Below are positions 1-6,337 of a DNA stretch of 10,146 nucleotides, piece after piece; position 1 is the first letter of the stretch, and the number at the start of each line of letters is the position of its first letter. The stretch is from Chloroflexota bacterium (lineage in GTDB: Bacteria > Chloroflexota > Ktedonobacteria > Ktedonobacterales > Ktedonobacteraceae), in the NCBI GenBank assembly GCA_021828635.1, contig JAJZEJ010000672.1, forward strand, positions 1 through 10,146, given 5' to 3'. The position numbers were made by a program, and so were the translations under genes. Below the pieces are notes generated by a model that worked only from the letters and a program-made list of their open reading frames with translations, was not told the origin of the DNA and searched no databases.

Positions 1-1440
1 TGGTGCATCGTTGACCAAGACAGTGGCATCGTTGGCCCAGGCAGGAATGCGCAAGAACAGGCTAAACGCTGTCGGCTCGCCCGGTTGTACCTCGAAAATG
101 ATTTCACCGTCCCAGGGATACTCGGTCTGCTGACGCACGGTAACACTCTGCCCGCTGGTCAGCGATGTTGTGATAGAGTTTGTGGCATAGAGGTTAACCC
201 ACAGCCCTTCGTCCGATTTCGCGTAGAAGTAAGCGGGCAGCGAGGCTAGCAAACGGGCGATGTTGGGCGGGCAGCACGCGGTGGCGAACCACGGTTCACG
301 GCGATGCTTCCCACGATCAGCCAGGGGATTCTGGTAGAAATAGACCTGACCATCAAGCGCGATACCGGATAGCACCGAGTTATAGAGTGCCAGTTCCAAT
401 GCATCGGCAAAGCGTGCCTCACCTTTGACCAGTAAGAGTCGCCAGTTCCACATCACGTTGGCAATGGCGGCACAGGTCTCCGCGTATGCCCGCTCGTTGG
501 GCAGTTCATAGGCCGCGCCGAATGCTTCGCCCTCATAGCGGGAGCCTGCGCCACCAGTGATATAGAGTTTGTGGGCTTGCAGATCATGCCAGAGAGCTTC
601 TAGCGTGACATCCAGCGCGTGTTCACCGGTTTCGGCATATACATCGGTCGCGCCAGCGTACAGATAGAGCGCCCGCACGGCATGTCCAATCACTTCACGT
701 TGCTCACGGAACGGTTCGTGATCGAGATGATAGGCATTGCCACCAATGACCGGCGGCTGTTGCCCATGCTGGTCGATAAAAAATTGAGCTTGTCGCAGGT
801 AACGTTCCTCACCGGTCTCACGCGCTAATTCTACTAAGGCCATCTCAATCTCTGGATGTCCACAGGCACCAGGACGAGCATCAGGGCCAAATGTGGTCGT
901 GATGAGATCGGCGAAGCGGATGGCTACCTCAAGCAATGCCCGTGAGCCGGTCGCGCGATGATGCGCCACGGCTGCCTGTATCAGATGGCCCGCGCAATAG
1001 AGTTCGTGCTTGACGACCAGATCAGTCCAACGCTCAGCGCGGCGCTCAAAGGTGAAGTAGGTATTCAGATAGCCATCGTCATCCTGAGCCGCCGCGATCA
1101 GCGCAATTACCGTATTGACTTGTGACTCTAGTGCTGCATCGGTCTCGGTTGCCTGCACCCATGAGGCAGCTTCTAACCACTTGTATACGTCGGAGTCGTT
1201 AAAGAAGCGGCCACGAAACTCGCCTGTTTGCAGGCCAGCCGCCCGCCGAAAATTATCGAGGCGACCACTTATTTCGCATTGTTGATATTGTGATGGCAGT
1301 GTCACTTGCTGATTGATCTGACGGCGCGGTGTCCAGAAAGTATCGGTAAGCTGTACTTCGGTAAGACTCACGGGACGCAATGTGCCAAATGTACTGTGTG
1401 AGGTATCGACAACGACAACAGGAAGAGTGGATGGTTGCAT
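1..1440 (-). CDS. GH127-family beta-L-arabinofuranosidase, C-terminus cut by window edge
   Basis: My translation runs 480 codons from an ATG at 1440 to base 1 without a stop, so the 3' part of the gene lies outside the window. The family (Glyco_hydro_127, formerly DUF1680) releases L-arabinofuranose from beta-L-arabinofuranosides, using a cysteine nucleophile next to a zinc-thiolate site. The expected residues are visible: E305 in GEAFG, E321 and C323 in AETC, and C389-C390 in ATACCPPN. These match Glu322, Glu338, Cys340, Cys417 and Cys418 of Bifidobacterium HypBA1, with E305-E321 spaced as there. The N-terminus (MQPSTLPVVVVDTSHSTF) has no signal peptide, so a cytoplasmic enzyme is inferred. 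A Shine-Dalgarno AAAGGGG (complement of 1446-1452) lies 5 bases before the ATG. The gene diverges from the LacI-type regulator. The family call is firm; the exact substrate is not known. Confidence 0.93.
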   Translation of the reverse strand, partial: MQPSTLPVVVVDTSHSTFGTLRPVSLTEVQLTDTFWTPRRQINQQVTLPSQYQQCEISGRLDNFRRAAGLQTGEFRGRFFNDSDVYKWLEAASWVQATETDAALESQVNTVIALIAAAQDDDGYLNTYFTFERRAERWTDLVVKHELYCAGHLIQAAVAHHRATGSRALLEVAIRFADLITTTFGPDARPGACGHPEIEMALVELARETGEERYLRQAQFFIDQHGQQPPVIGGNAYHLDHEPFREQREVIGHAVRALYLYAGATDVYAETGEHALDVTLEALWHDLQAHKLYITGGAGSRYEGEAFGAAYELPNERAYAETCAAIANVMWNWRLLLVKGEARFADALELALYNSVLSGIALDGQVYFYQNPLADRGKHRREPWFATACCPPNIARLLASLPAYFYAKSDEGLWVNLYATNSITTSLTSGQSVTVRQQTEYPWDGEIIFEVQPGEPTAFSLFLRIPAWANDATVLVNDAP

Positions 1441-1478
1441 AGGAACCCCTTTCAGAAACACACTCTTTTTCGGAACCC

Positions 1479-1507
1479 TTGACTTTCGTCAGTTTTAAGT
1501 GTACCAT
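1479..1507 (+). promoter_or_regulatory. Putative sigma70-type promoter of the LacI-type regulator gene
   Basis: TTGACT (1479-1484; 5 of 6 to the -35 consensus) and TACCAT (1502-1507; 4 of 6 to the -10 consensus) are separated by exactly 17 bases. Transcription would start near 1514 and run into the 24-bp palindrome just downstream. On the opposite strand only a weak pair, TTTCCT-N17-TACACT (1526 down to 1498), was found for the divergent hydrolase gene. Its -35 would overlap the palindrome. Confidence 0.45.
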
Positions 1508-1516
1508 AAAAATATG

Positions 1517-1540
1517 CAGAAGGAAAACCTTTTCCTTCTG
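1517..1540. promoter_or_regulatory. Perfect 24-bp palindrome, candidate operator
   Basis: Left arm CAGAAGGAAAA (1517-1527) and right arm TTTTCCTTCTG (1530-1540) are exact reverse complements around a CC centre. An 11-bp perfect arm is far beyond chance in a 170-base gap. It lies just after the predicted start of lacI-type transcription and in the upstream region of the divergent hydrolase. A dimeric repressor here could control both directions. The adjacent LacI-type protein is the natural candidate. However, the site lacks the central CG of classic LacI/PurR-type operators, so the pairing of protein and site is inference. Confidence 0.55.
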
Positions 1541-1556
1541 TAATCGTCAAAGTAAG

Positions 1557-1571
1557 ACATGCTTAGCATGT
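1557..1571. promoter_or_regulatory. Second short palindrome in the divergent region
   Basis: ACATGCT (1557-1563) and AGCATGT (1565-1571) are exact reverse complements around a single T. It lies 17 bases after the 24-bp palindrome, inside the presumed 5' untranslated region of the regulator gene. It could be a second protein site or a small RNA hairpin. Its sequence is unrelated to the larger palindrome. Confidence 0.3.
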
Positions 1572-1610
1572 GAATGAGAAAAATGGCGCTTTTATTTCAA
1601 CATTGGATGT

Positions 1611-2666
1611 ATGAGTGAGTATATGCAAAACGAGCAACAGGATGAAATGCAACCGCAACAAATTGTTACGATTCATGATGTTGCTCGTGCGGCTGGCGTG
1701 ACTATCGGGACGGTTTCAAAAGTGTTGCATGGTCAGGGCAAGCTCCGTTCTGAAACTCGTGAACGGGTGCAGGCAGAAGCTCTCCGTTTGGGCTTTCGTC
1801 CCAATGATCTGGCCCAAAGTCTTTTGCGCAAGCGTAGTTTTACGGTAGGGTTGATTACCACCGATAGTTATGGACGTTTCAGCATTCCGTTGATGAGTGG
1901 TATTGAGGATGCACTAGAGACAGCGCGGATTTCCGTCTTTCTCTGTGATGCACGTGATGACCCTCTGCGTGAGCAGCAGCATATCGACTCTCTACTGGCA
2001 AAGCGGGTGGATGGCATCATTGTGACAGGGCGGCGTACCGATCCGCGTCCGCCCATTAATATAGGCAATACCGGCACACCGGTTATTTATGCCTACACGC
2101 AAGTCACGGAAGCGGGTGCGCTCTGTCTTTTGCCAGATGAAGCTCAGGGAGCGCGTCTTGCCATCGAACATCTATTCAGCCACGGACGGCGGCATCTAGC
2201 GCATGTGACTGGCCCTGCGCGTTTTGAAGCAGTACAGTTGCGTATGGGAGCGATGCGAGAAGTACTCAGGGAACGCGAAATCGATCTTTCTGAACATTGT
2301 ATTTGTTCAGGGCCGTGGTCCGAAGCCTGGGGATATGAAAGTGCAAATTTTCTGCTGGCAACGGACCCACGCATTGATGCTATTTTCTGTGGGAGCGACC
2401 AGATTGCGCGTGGGGTGGTCGATGGACTTCATGAGCGTGGCGTGCGTATTCCTGACGATGTGATGATTGTTGGCTATGATAATTGGGAGATCATTGCTGC
2501 CGCCACTCGCCCGCCACTGACAACAGTAGATATGAACATGCGTGAATTGGGACGGCAGGCGGGCCGACAACTGCTTGCCATGATTGGCGGTGAGAAACAG
2601 GCAGGTATTATGCGCCTGCCATGCAGTCTGATTATCCGTGATTCTTGTGGTCCACATCGTGCTTAA
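1611..2666 (+). CDS. LacI-family transcriptional regulator
   Basis: A 351-residue protein with the full LacI layout. The helix-turn-helix spans about residues 20-41 (TIHDVARAAGVTIGTVSKVL). The hinge helix is near 64-75 (PNDLAQSLLRKR). The periplasmic-binding-protein-like effector domain runs from about 77 to the end, including GSDQIARGVVDGL and VGYDNWEIIAAATRPPLTTV. Members bind operator DNA as dimers and release or tighten on binding a sugar. The position between a divergent hydrolase gene and a sugar ABC operon points to local control of both. The start is uncertain: no clear ribosome site precedes ATG 1611. ATG 1647 has AGGA four bases upstream and would still keep the whole DNA-binding domain; ATG 1623 is also in frame. 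A perfect 24-bp palindrome upstream suggests autoregulation. No terminator is obvious after the stop. The effector is unknown. Confidence 0.95.
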   Translation: MSEYMQNEQQDEMQPQQIVTIHDVARAAGVTIGTVSKVLHGQGKLRSETRERVQAEALRLGFRPNDLAQSLLRKRSFTVGLITTDSYGRFSIPLMSGIEDALETARISVFLCDARDDPLREQQHIDSLLAKRVDGIIVTGRRTDPRPPINIGNTGTPVIYAYTQVTEAGALCLLPDEAQGARLAIEHLFSHGRRHLAHVTGPARFEAVQLRMGAMREVLREREIDLSEHCICSGPWSEAWGYESANFLLATDPRIDAIFCGSDQIARGVVDGLHERGVRIPDDVMIVGYDNWEIIAAATRPPLTTVDMNMRELGRQAGRQLLAMIGGEKQAGIMRLPCSLIIRDSCGPHRA

Positions 2667-2889
2667 TTACCGTTGAAAAGGAGGTGAAGCAGCCCCGACA
2701 GTGACACAACTGAATAAAAAAAGTGCCTACATCCAGTTACTATCTTGTATCGTAGTCTGCTTGTCCTATAGAGCCGTTGTCTTTTTAGTAGGAAGATAAC
2801 ACCTCTATAGAAGCAAAATGAGGTATGAAGCGTTACTATCTTCACCTCTTGCAACACACGTTCTATGTTATTTGCAAAGGAGCAATGCC
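2667..2889 (+). promoter_or_regulatory. Leader region between regulator and binding-protein genes
   Basis: This stretch of 223 bases holds no recognised gene. Weak promoter-like pairs are TTGTAT-N16-TATAGA (2745-2772) and TTGTCC-N17-TTTAGT (2761-2789); neither is convincing alone. An 11-bp direct repeat, GTTACTATCTT, occurs at 2736-2746 and 2832-2842. GAGGTGAAG (2681-2689) is repeated inverted as CTTCACCTC (2840-2848). A very strong Shine-Dalgarno-like string, AAGGAGGTGA (2678-2687), has no well-spaced start codon. The operon promoter probably lies here because the downstream genes share a direction and the gap is long. Confidence 0.4.
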
Positions 2890-4227
2890 ATGTCAATACA
2901 TGAGACACACACCCTTTTTGAGCATTTGCAAGGCGGCACCCTTTCTCGCCGCACCTTCGTCACACGGGCAGTCGCGTTGGGCGTTTCAAGTAGTGCAATT
3001 GTTTCCATGCTGCAAGCCTGTGGTTCCAGTGCGGGTTCAGGCTCAGCAACTGCGTCTACCCTCTCTTTCTGGATACGCGATTCTGATACCGTCCTCGTCA
3101 AGCCTCTTGTCAAAGCCTACAATGCCAGTCACAAGACGCAAATCAAGCTGAATATCATCCCCGCCGCCTCATTCGTGCAGAAATTCGGCACGGCTGTTGC
3201 CGGTGGAGAAGCTCCCGACATTGTGGCGATTGATCTGGTGTATATGCCCGCTTTTGATGCCGCGCAAGAGATGACCGACATCACTGCTCTGGCACAAAAG
3301 CTTCCCTATTACAGCAATCTGCTTCCTTCTCATACACGTCTAGCTACCACTAATGGCAAACTCTATGCCTTGCCATTTAGCGCGGATGGCTCGGTTCTGC
3401 TATGGAACAAGCAACTTTTCCAGCAAGCTGGCCTCGATCCGAATACGCCGCCGACAAACTGGAGCGAGATCGAGACCTATGCTAAGAAGATCACCGCTCT
3501 GGGTAGCAGTTACTACGGCTACTACTTCTCCGGCGCGTGTGCTGGCTGTAATGCCTTTACCTTCCTCCCGCTCATCTGGGCCAGTGGTGGCGATGTGTTG
3601 AGTACGGATGGCAAAACGGCGACGATGACTTCGCCGATTGTGAAAGAGGCAATGGCCTTCTATCAGCGTCTCTGGGCTGAGAAGCAGGTGCCACAATCCG
3701 CTCAGGTGGATAACGGAGCCAATTTTGTCAATACCTTCACTTCTGGCAAAATTGGTATCATGGGTAATGGTGCGCTTAACGTTGCCAGTATCAGGCAGCA
3801 GTTTCCGCAACTCGATTTCGGTATCACCTATCTTCCAGGCATGAATGGTGGCACGGCATCCTTCTCCGGCGGTGATGTGATTGGCGTGCCAAATGGCTCC
3901 AAGTATGTCACAGAGGCATTCGACTTCATTGACTGGTGTCTTTCCACCAGCACGCAAGAGGATATTTATCCAACGAATGCAGGCTTGCCTGTTCGCAGCG
4001 ATATTCCGGCGAGCTACTACTCGAAAAATGATCCCGATTATCCTATCTTGTTCAAGGCTGAGTTCGCTGGACAGACTCCCTACAGTACTGTCTACAACCA
4101 GCTCTTCAACGACCAGAATGGCCCTTGGCTCGAAGCTCTCCAACAGTCGATCTTCAAAGGACAGGTCGATCAGGCATTGACAGCCGCCCAAGAGCGATTC
4201 ACACAGATCATCAGTTCCGGTTCGTAG
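2890..4227 (+). CDS. Sugar ABC transporter substrate-binding lipoprotein, Tat-type signal
   Basis: A 445-residue extracytoplasmic binding protein of the family-1 (MalE/UgpB-like) type, which captures an oligosaccharide and delivers it to the permease pair encoded downstream. The start at 2890 is chosen because AAAGGAG (2876-2882) sits 7 bases upstream. The open frame extends back to 2818 but there has no ribosome site. From this start the N-terminus shows twin arginines (SRRTFV, residues 19-24), a hydrophobic stretch, and a lipobox LQAC with C44 as the lipid-attachment cysteine. It is therefore probably exported folded by Tat and anchored to the outer face of the membrane. A Ser/Gly/Ala linker follows. 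Family-typical segments include GEAPDIVAIDLVYMP, LYALPFSADGSVLLWNKQLF and GLDPNTPPTNWSEIETYAKK. The first permease gene begins 243 bases later, after a large inverted repeat. The exact ligand cannot be read from sequence. Confidence 0.93.
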   Translation: MSIHETHTLFEHLQGGTLSRRTFVTRAVALGVSSSAIVSMLQACGSSAGSGSATASTLSFWIRDSDTVLVKPLVKAYNASHKTQIKLNIIPAASFVQKFGTAVAGGEAPDIVAIDLVYMPAFDAAQEMTDITALAQKLPYYSNLLPSHTRLATTNGKLYALPFSADGSVLLWNKQLFQQAGLDPNTPPTNWSEIETYAKKITALGSSYYGYYFSGACAGCNAFTFLPLIWASGGDVLSTDGKTATMTSPIVKEAMAFYQRLWAEKQVPQSAQVDNGANFVNTFTSGKIGIMGNGALNVASIRQQFPQLDFGITYLPGMNGGTASFSGGDVIGVPNGSKYVTEAFDFIDWCLSTSTQEDIYPTNAGLPVRSDIPASYYSKNDPDYPILFKAEFAGQTPYSTVYNQLFNDQNGPWLEALQQSIFKGQVDQALTAAQERFTQIISSGS

Positions 4228-4256
4228 TAGAATGTTGTGGTGCTTCGTTGGCGGGT

Positions 4257-4278
4257 ATGCGGCGAGCATGCGGCGAGT
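4257..4278. repeat. 11-bp tandem duplication
   Basis: ATGCGGCGAGC (4257-4267) is followed directly by ATGCGGCGAGT (4268-4278): two copies of an 11-bp unit differing only in the last base. It lies between the binding-protein stop codon and the large inverted repeat. Part of the second copy, GGCGAGTG (4272-4279), is complementary to CACTCGCC (4322-4329) in the loop of that inverted repeat. Confidence 0.6.
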
Positions 4279-4292
4279 GTGCGATGGACATA

Positions 4293-4388
4293 GCACCCAC
4301 AAGGGGTGTCACTACATGTATCACTCGCCACAAGCGGCATTCCACATCAGAGGCACACGTTATATGTAGTGGCACCCCTTGTGGGTGC
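4293..4388. repeat. 96-bp inverted repeat, REP-doublet or MITE-like element
   Basis: The arms 4293-4320 and 4361-4388 pair over 28 positions (26 Watson-Crick, two G-T) around a 40-base loop. Each arm is itself a hairpin: in the right arm GGCACCC-CTTGT-GGGTGCC (4371-4389), in the left GCACCC-ACAAG-GGGTGT (4293-4309). CATA stands directly outside both ends (4289-4292 and 4389-4392), which could be a target-site duplication. No transposase is encoded, so it would be non-autonomous. It lies between the binding-protein and permease genes. There a transcribed hairpin could protect the upstream message from 3' decay and lower permease output, as described for the E. coli malE-malF REP. No T-run follows, so simple termination is unlikely. 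Confidence 0.75.
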
Positions 4389-4470
4389 CATATGTGATGT
4401 CATGTTTCACATCAAGATTGATATGGTAGCTCCATAGTAATGTGTTTGATAGCTTGAAAGTGAGGAGCAT

Positions 4471-5418
4471 ATGGCCTATCTGGAAAAGGTAGAGGTGCCT
4501 CTGGTTCCTCTCAAAGGCCCAGAAGCGCATATGAGGCAAGGAACGCTGGCGCGGCGCAATGCGCGTATTGGGATACTGCTCGTGCTTCCTTGTATCGTCC
4601 TTGTATGCCTCTTTTTTATCGCACCGCTTTTGATGACCATTTGGATGTCGTTCACCAACTGGCCTTTGCTGGGTAGTGTCCATTTTATTGGTATAGAGAA
4701 CTATCTGACATTGCTCAAAGATAGTCAGTTCTGGCAGAGCCTGGGTTTTACCCTTAAATATACGGTTGTTGTCACACCAGCCATTTTTCTTGCCGCCTTT
4801 GGCTTGGCCCTGCTGGTACGTCAGAAGAAGCCGGGGGTAGGTTTTTTCCGTACCGTTTACTTTATGCCAGTCGTGCTACCTCTCAGCACGGCCAGCTTAC
4901 TCTGGTTATGGATGTTTGATGGGCAAGTTGGCATTTTTGATGCCATTCTAGAACGCTTAGGCATCATCCATCAGCCAATTATCTGGCTGGCTAACCCAAC
5001 TATAGCGATCATCTCTATCGGCGTCATGGTGGTGTGGAAAACGGTCGGAGCTACGATGCTCTTCCTGCTGATTGGCATGAACGGCATTCCCGAAGAATTA
5101 TACGAAGCAGCTAGTGTGGATGGCGCAGGCTGGTGGAGACGGCTGGGATATATCACCTTGCCTCTGCTTCGTCGCACGTTCGCTTTAGCCCTCGTGATCT
5201 CGGTGATTGGTTCTATGCTGGCTTTCGACCAGTTCTACATTATGACGCAGGGTGGGCCACAAGATCAGACTATCACGGCGGTGTACTGGATTTTCAACAA
5301 TTCGTTTGTCTACTTTAAGCTGGGCTATGGTGCCGCTCTTTCGCTGATATTGCTTGTGATCCTGCTTATCTTCACGGTGATACAACTCTATCTGCTGCGA
5401 GATGATACGCAAGCGTAA
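4471..5418 (+). CDS. Sugar ABC transporter permease, MalF/UgpA type
   Basis: A 315-residue inner-membrane protein, one of two permease subunits that form the sugar channel. About six hydrophobic segments are visible, the first near residues 33-57 after a basic, hydrophilic N-terminus (TLARRNARIG). The typical first periplasmic stretch reads FTNWPLLGSVHFIGIENY. The cytoplasmic EAA loop, which docks the ATPase, is at about 212-232 (YEAASVDGAGWWRRLGYITL), with the conserved E-A-A, G and L-P positions. GGPQDQT near 271-277 is also typical of MalF-like permeases. GAGGAG (4462-4467) precedes the ATG by only 3 bases, a short but usable spacing. The gene follows the inverted-repeat spacer and precedes the second permease by 33 bases. 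Probably transcribed with the binding protein. Confidence 0.95.
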   Translation: MAYLEKVEVPLVPLKGPEAHMRQGTLARRNARIGILLVLPCIVLVCLFFIAPLLMTIWMSFTNWPLLGSVHFIGIENYLTLLKDSQFWQSLGFTLKYTVVVTPAIFLAAFGLALLVRQKKPGVGFFRTVYFMPVVLPLSTASLLWLWMFDGQVGIFDAILERLGIIHQPIIWLANPTIAIISIGVMVVWKTVGATMLFLLIGMNGIPEELYEAASVDGAGWWRRLGYITLPLLRRTFALALVISVIGSMLAFDQFYIMTQGGPQDQTITAVYWIFNNSFVYFKLGYGAALSLILLVILLIFTVIQLYLLRDDTQA

Positions 5419-5451
5419 TCAGCCCTTTTCACACGATGAGGAGATAATAGT

Positions 5452-6318
5452 ATGTACAATACCTCACTACGTCAGCGACAGACTTTGCGTTCTATACCAG
5501 GCATCGTATATTATGTTGTTAGCTGTATCCTGTCCATCATTTTCATTTTTCCCCTGGCCTGGATGCTGCTCTCGACCTTTAAGACGCCAGCCGAGGCGGC
5601 GAAGTCCCCACCGACCTTCTGGCCTTCACATTTTTCGCTGAGCAGCTATACGACGCTTTTTAACTATGCCGATGGCATCGGACAGCACATTGGCAACAGC
5701 GTCCTTGTGACAGGTATCACGGTTGTGTTAACGATTATCGTCAGTATTCTTGGCGGTTACGGTTTTGCACGCTTTCCTTTTCGCGGCAAGAATATCGTGT
5801 TTATCCTCATTTTAATGGGACTCATGATTCCCTATCAGGTTATCTTGACGCCCATTTTTCTGATTCTGCACCTGATTGGCCTACAAAACACGCTCTTAGG
5901 GTTAGGACTTGTCTACACGACCTTTAGCTTACCTTTCGCTATCTTTGTGATGCGCAACTCGTTTGAAAACATTCCTAGCGCATTACAGGATGCCGCCTTG
6001 ATTGATGGTTGCACACCTTTAAGTATGCTCTATCGTGTGATGCTACCCATTGCTTATCCTGGTGTGATTACTGTGGCGCTTTTCACCTTCTTCTATGCCT
6101 GGGGTGAATTTCTGGCGGCGCTGATTTTCCTGACCGATAGCAGCAAATACACGCTTCCCATCTATCTCGTTTCTAGCTATAGTGGGGAATATGGTCAGGT
6201 AAACTGGAGTGTGCTGCAAGCGGGTGTAGCCATCATCATGCTGCCCTGTGTCGTCATTTTCCTGCTCCTGCAACGCTACTACATCAAAGGTCTGACATCA
6301 GGAGCGGTAAAAGCGTAG
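5452..6318 (+). CDS. Sugar ABC transporter permease, MalG/UgpE type
   Basis: A 288-residue membrane protein, the partner of the preceding permease. It has a first membrane span near residues 18-41 and about six in all. The EAA-loop equivalent at about 174-200 reads IPSALQDAALIDGCTPLSML followed by YRVMLPI, with aspartate replacing the usual first glutamate, a common variation in MalG-like proteins. The C-terminus QRYYIKGLTSGAVKA is the hallmark ending of this subfamily. TGAGGAG (5437-5443) lies 8 bases before ATG 5452, a good ribosome site. The stop at 6316-6318 almost touches the possible GTG start of the next gene, which implies translational coupling and one operon. No ATP-binding subunit is encoded in the window, so an MsmK/UgpC-like ATPase elsewhere is inferred. 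Confidence 0.95.
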   Translation: MYNTSLRQRQTLRSIPGIVYYVVSCILSIIFIFPLAWMLLSTFKTPAEAAKSPPTFWPSHFSLSSYTTLFNYADGIGQHIGNSVLVTGITVVLTIIVSILGGYGFARFPFRGKNIVFILILMGLMIPYQVILTPIFLILHLIGLQNTLLGLGLVYTTFSLPFAIFVMRNSFENIPSALQDAALIDGCTPLSMLYRVMLPIAYPGVITVALFTFFYAWGEFLAALIFLTDSSKYTLPIYLVSSYSGEYGQVNWSVLQAGVAIIMLPCVVIFLLLQRYYIKGLTSGAVKA

Positions 6319-6337
6319 AGTGAAAGAGGATATAACT

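Noticed and set aside
1581..1598. Classic LacI-type operator with central GCGC in front of the regulator (TGGCGC-TTTT stretch)
   Set aside because: Only about 5 of 8 half-site positions are symmetric, far weaker than the 24-bp palindrome nearby.
2818..2889. Upstream ATG at 2818 as the binding-protein start
   Set aside because: It has no Shine-Dalgarno and would put 24 extra residues before the Tat signal. ATG 2890 has AAAGGAG at ideal spacing and places the twin arginines at residues 20-21.
3400..4302. 300-codon open frame on the minus strand inside the binding-protein gene
   Set aside because: It lies wholly opposite a well-supported gene, has no ribosome site that I can see, and its translation (many Arg/His/Ile with no domain pattern) reads as an antisense shadow.
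4293..4388. Intrinsic transcription terminator after the binding-protein gene
   Set aside because: No T-run follows the stem on the plus strand, the loop is 40 bases, and the permease genes downstream need the same transcript.
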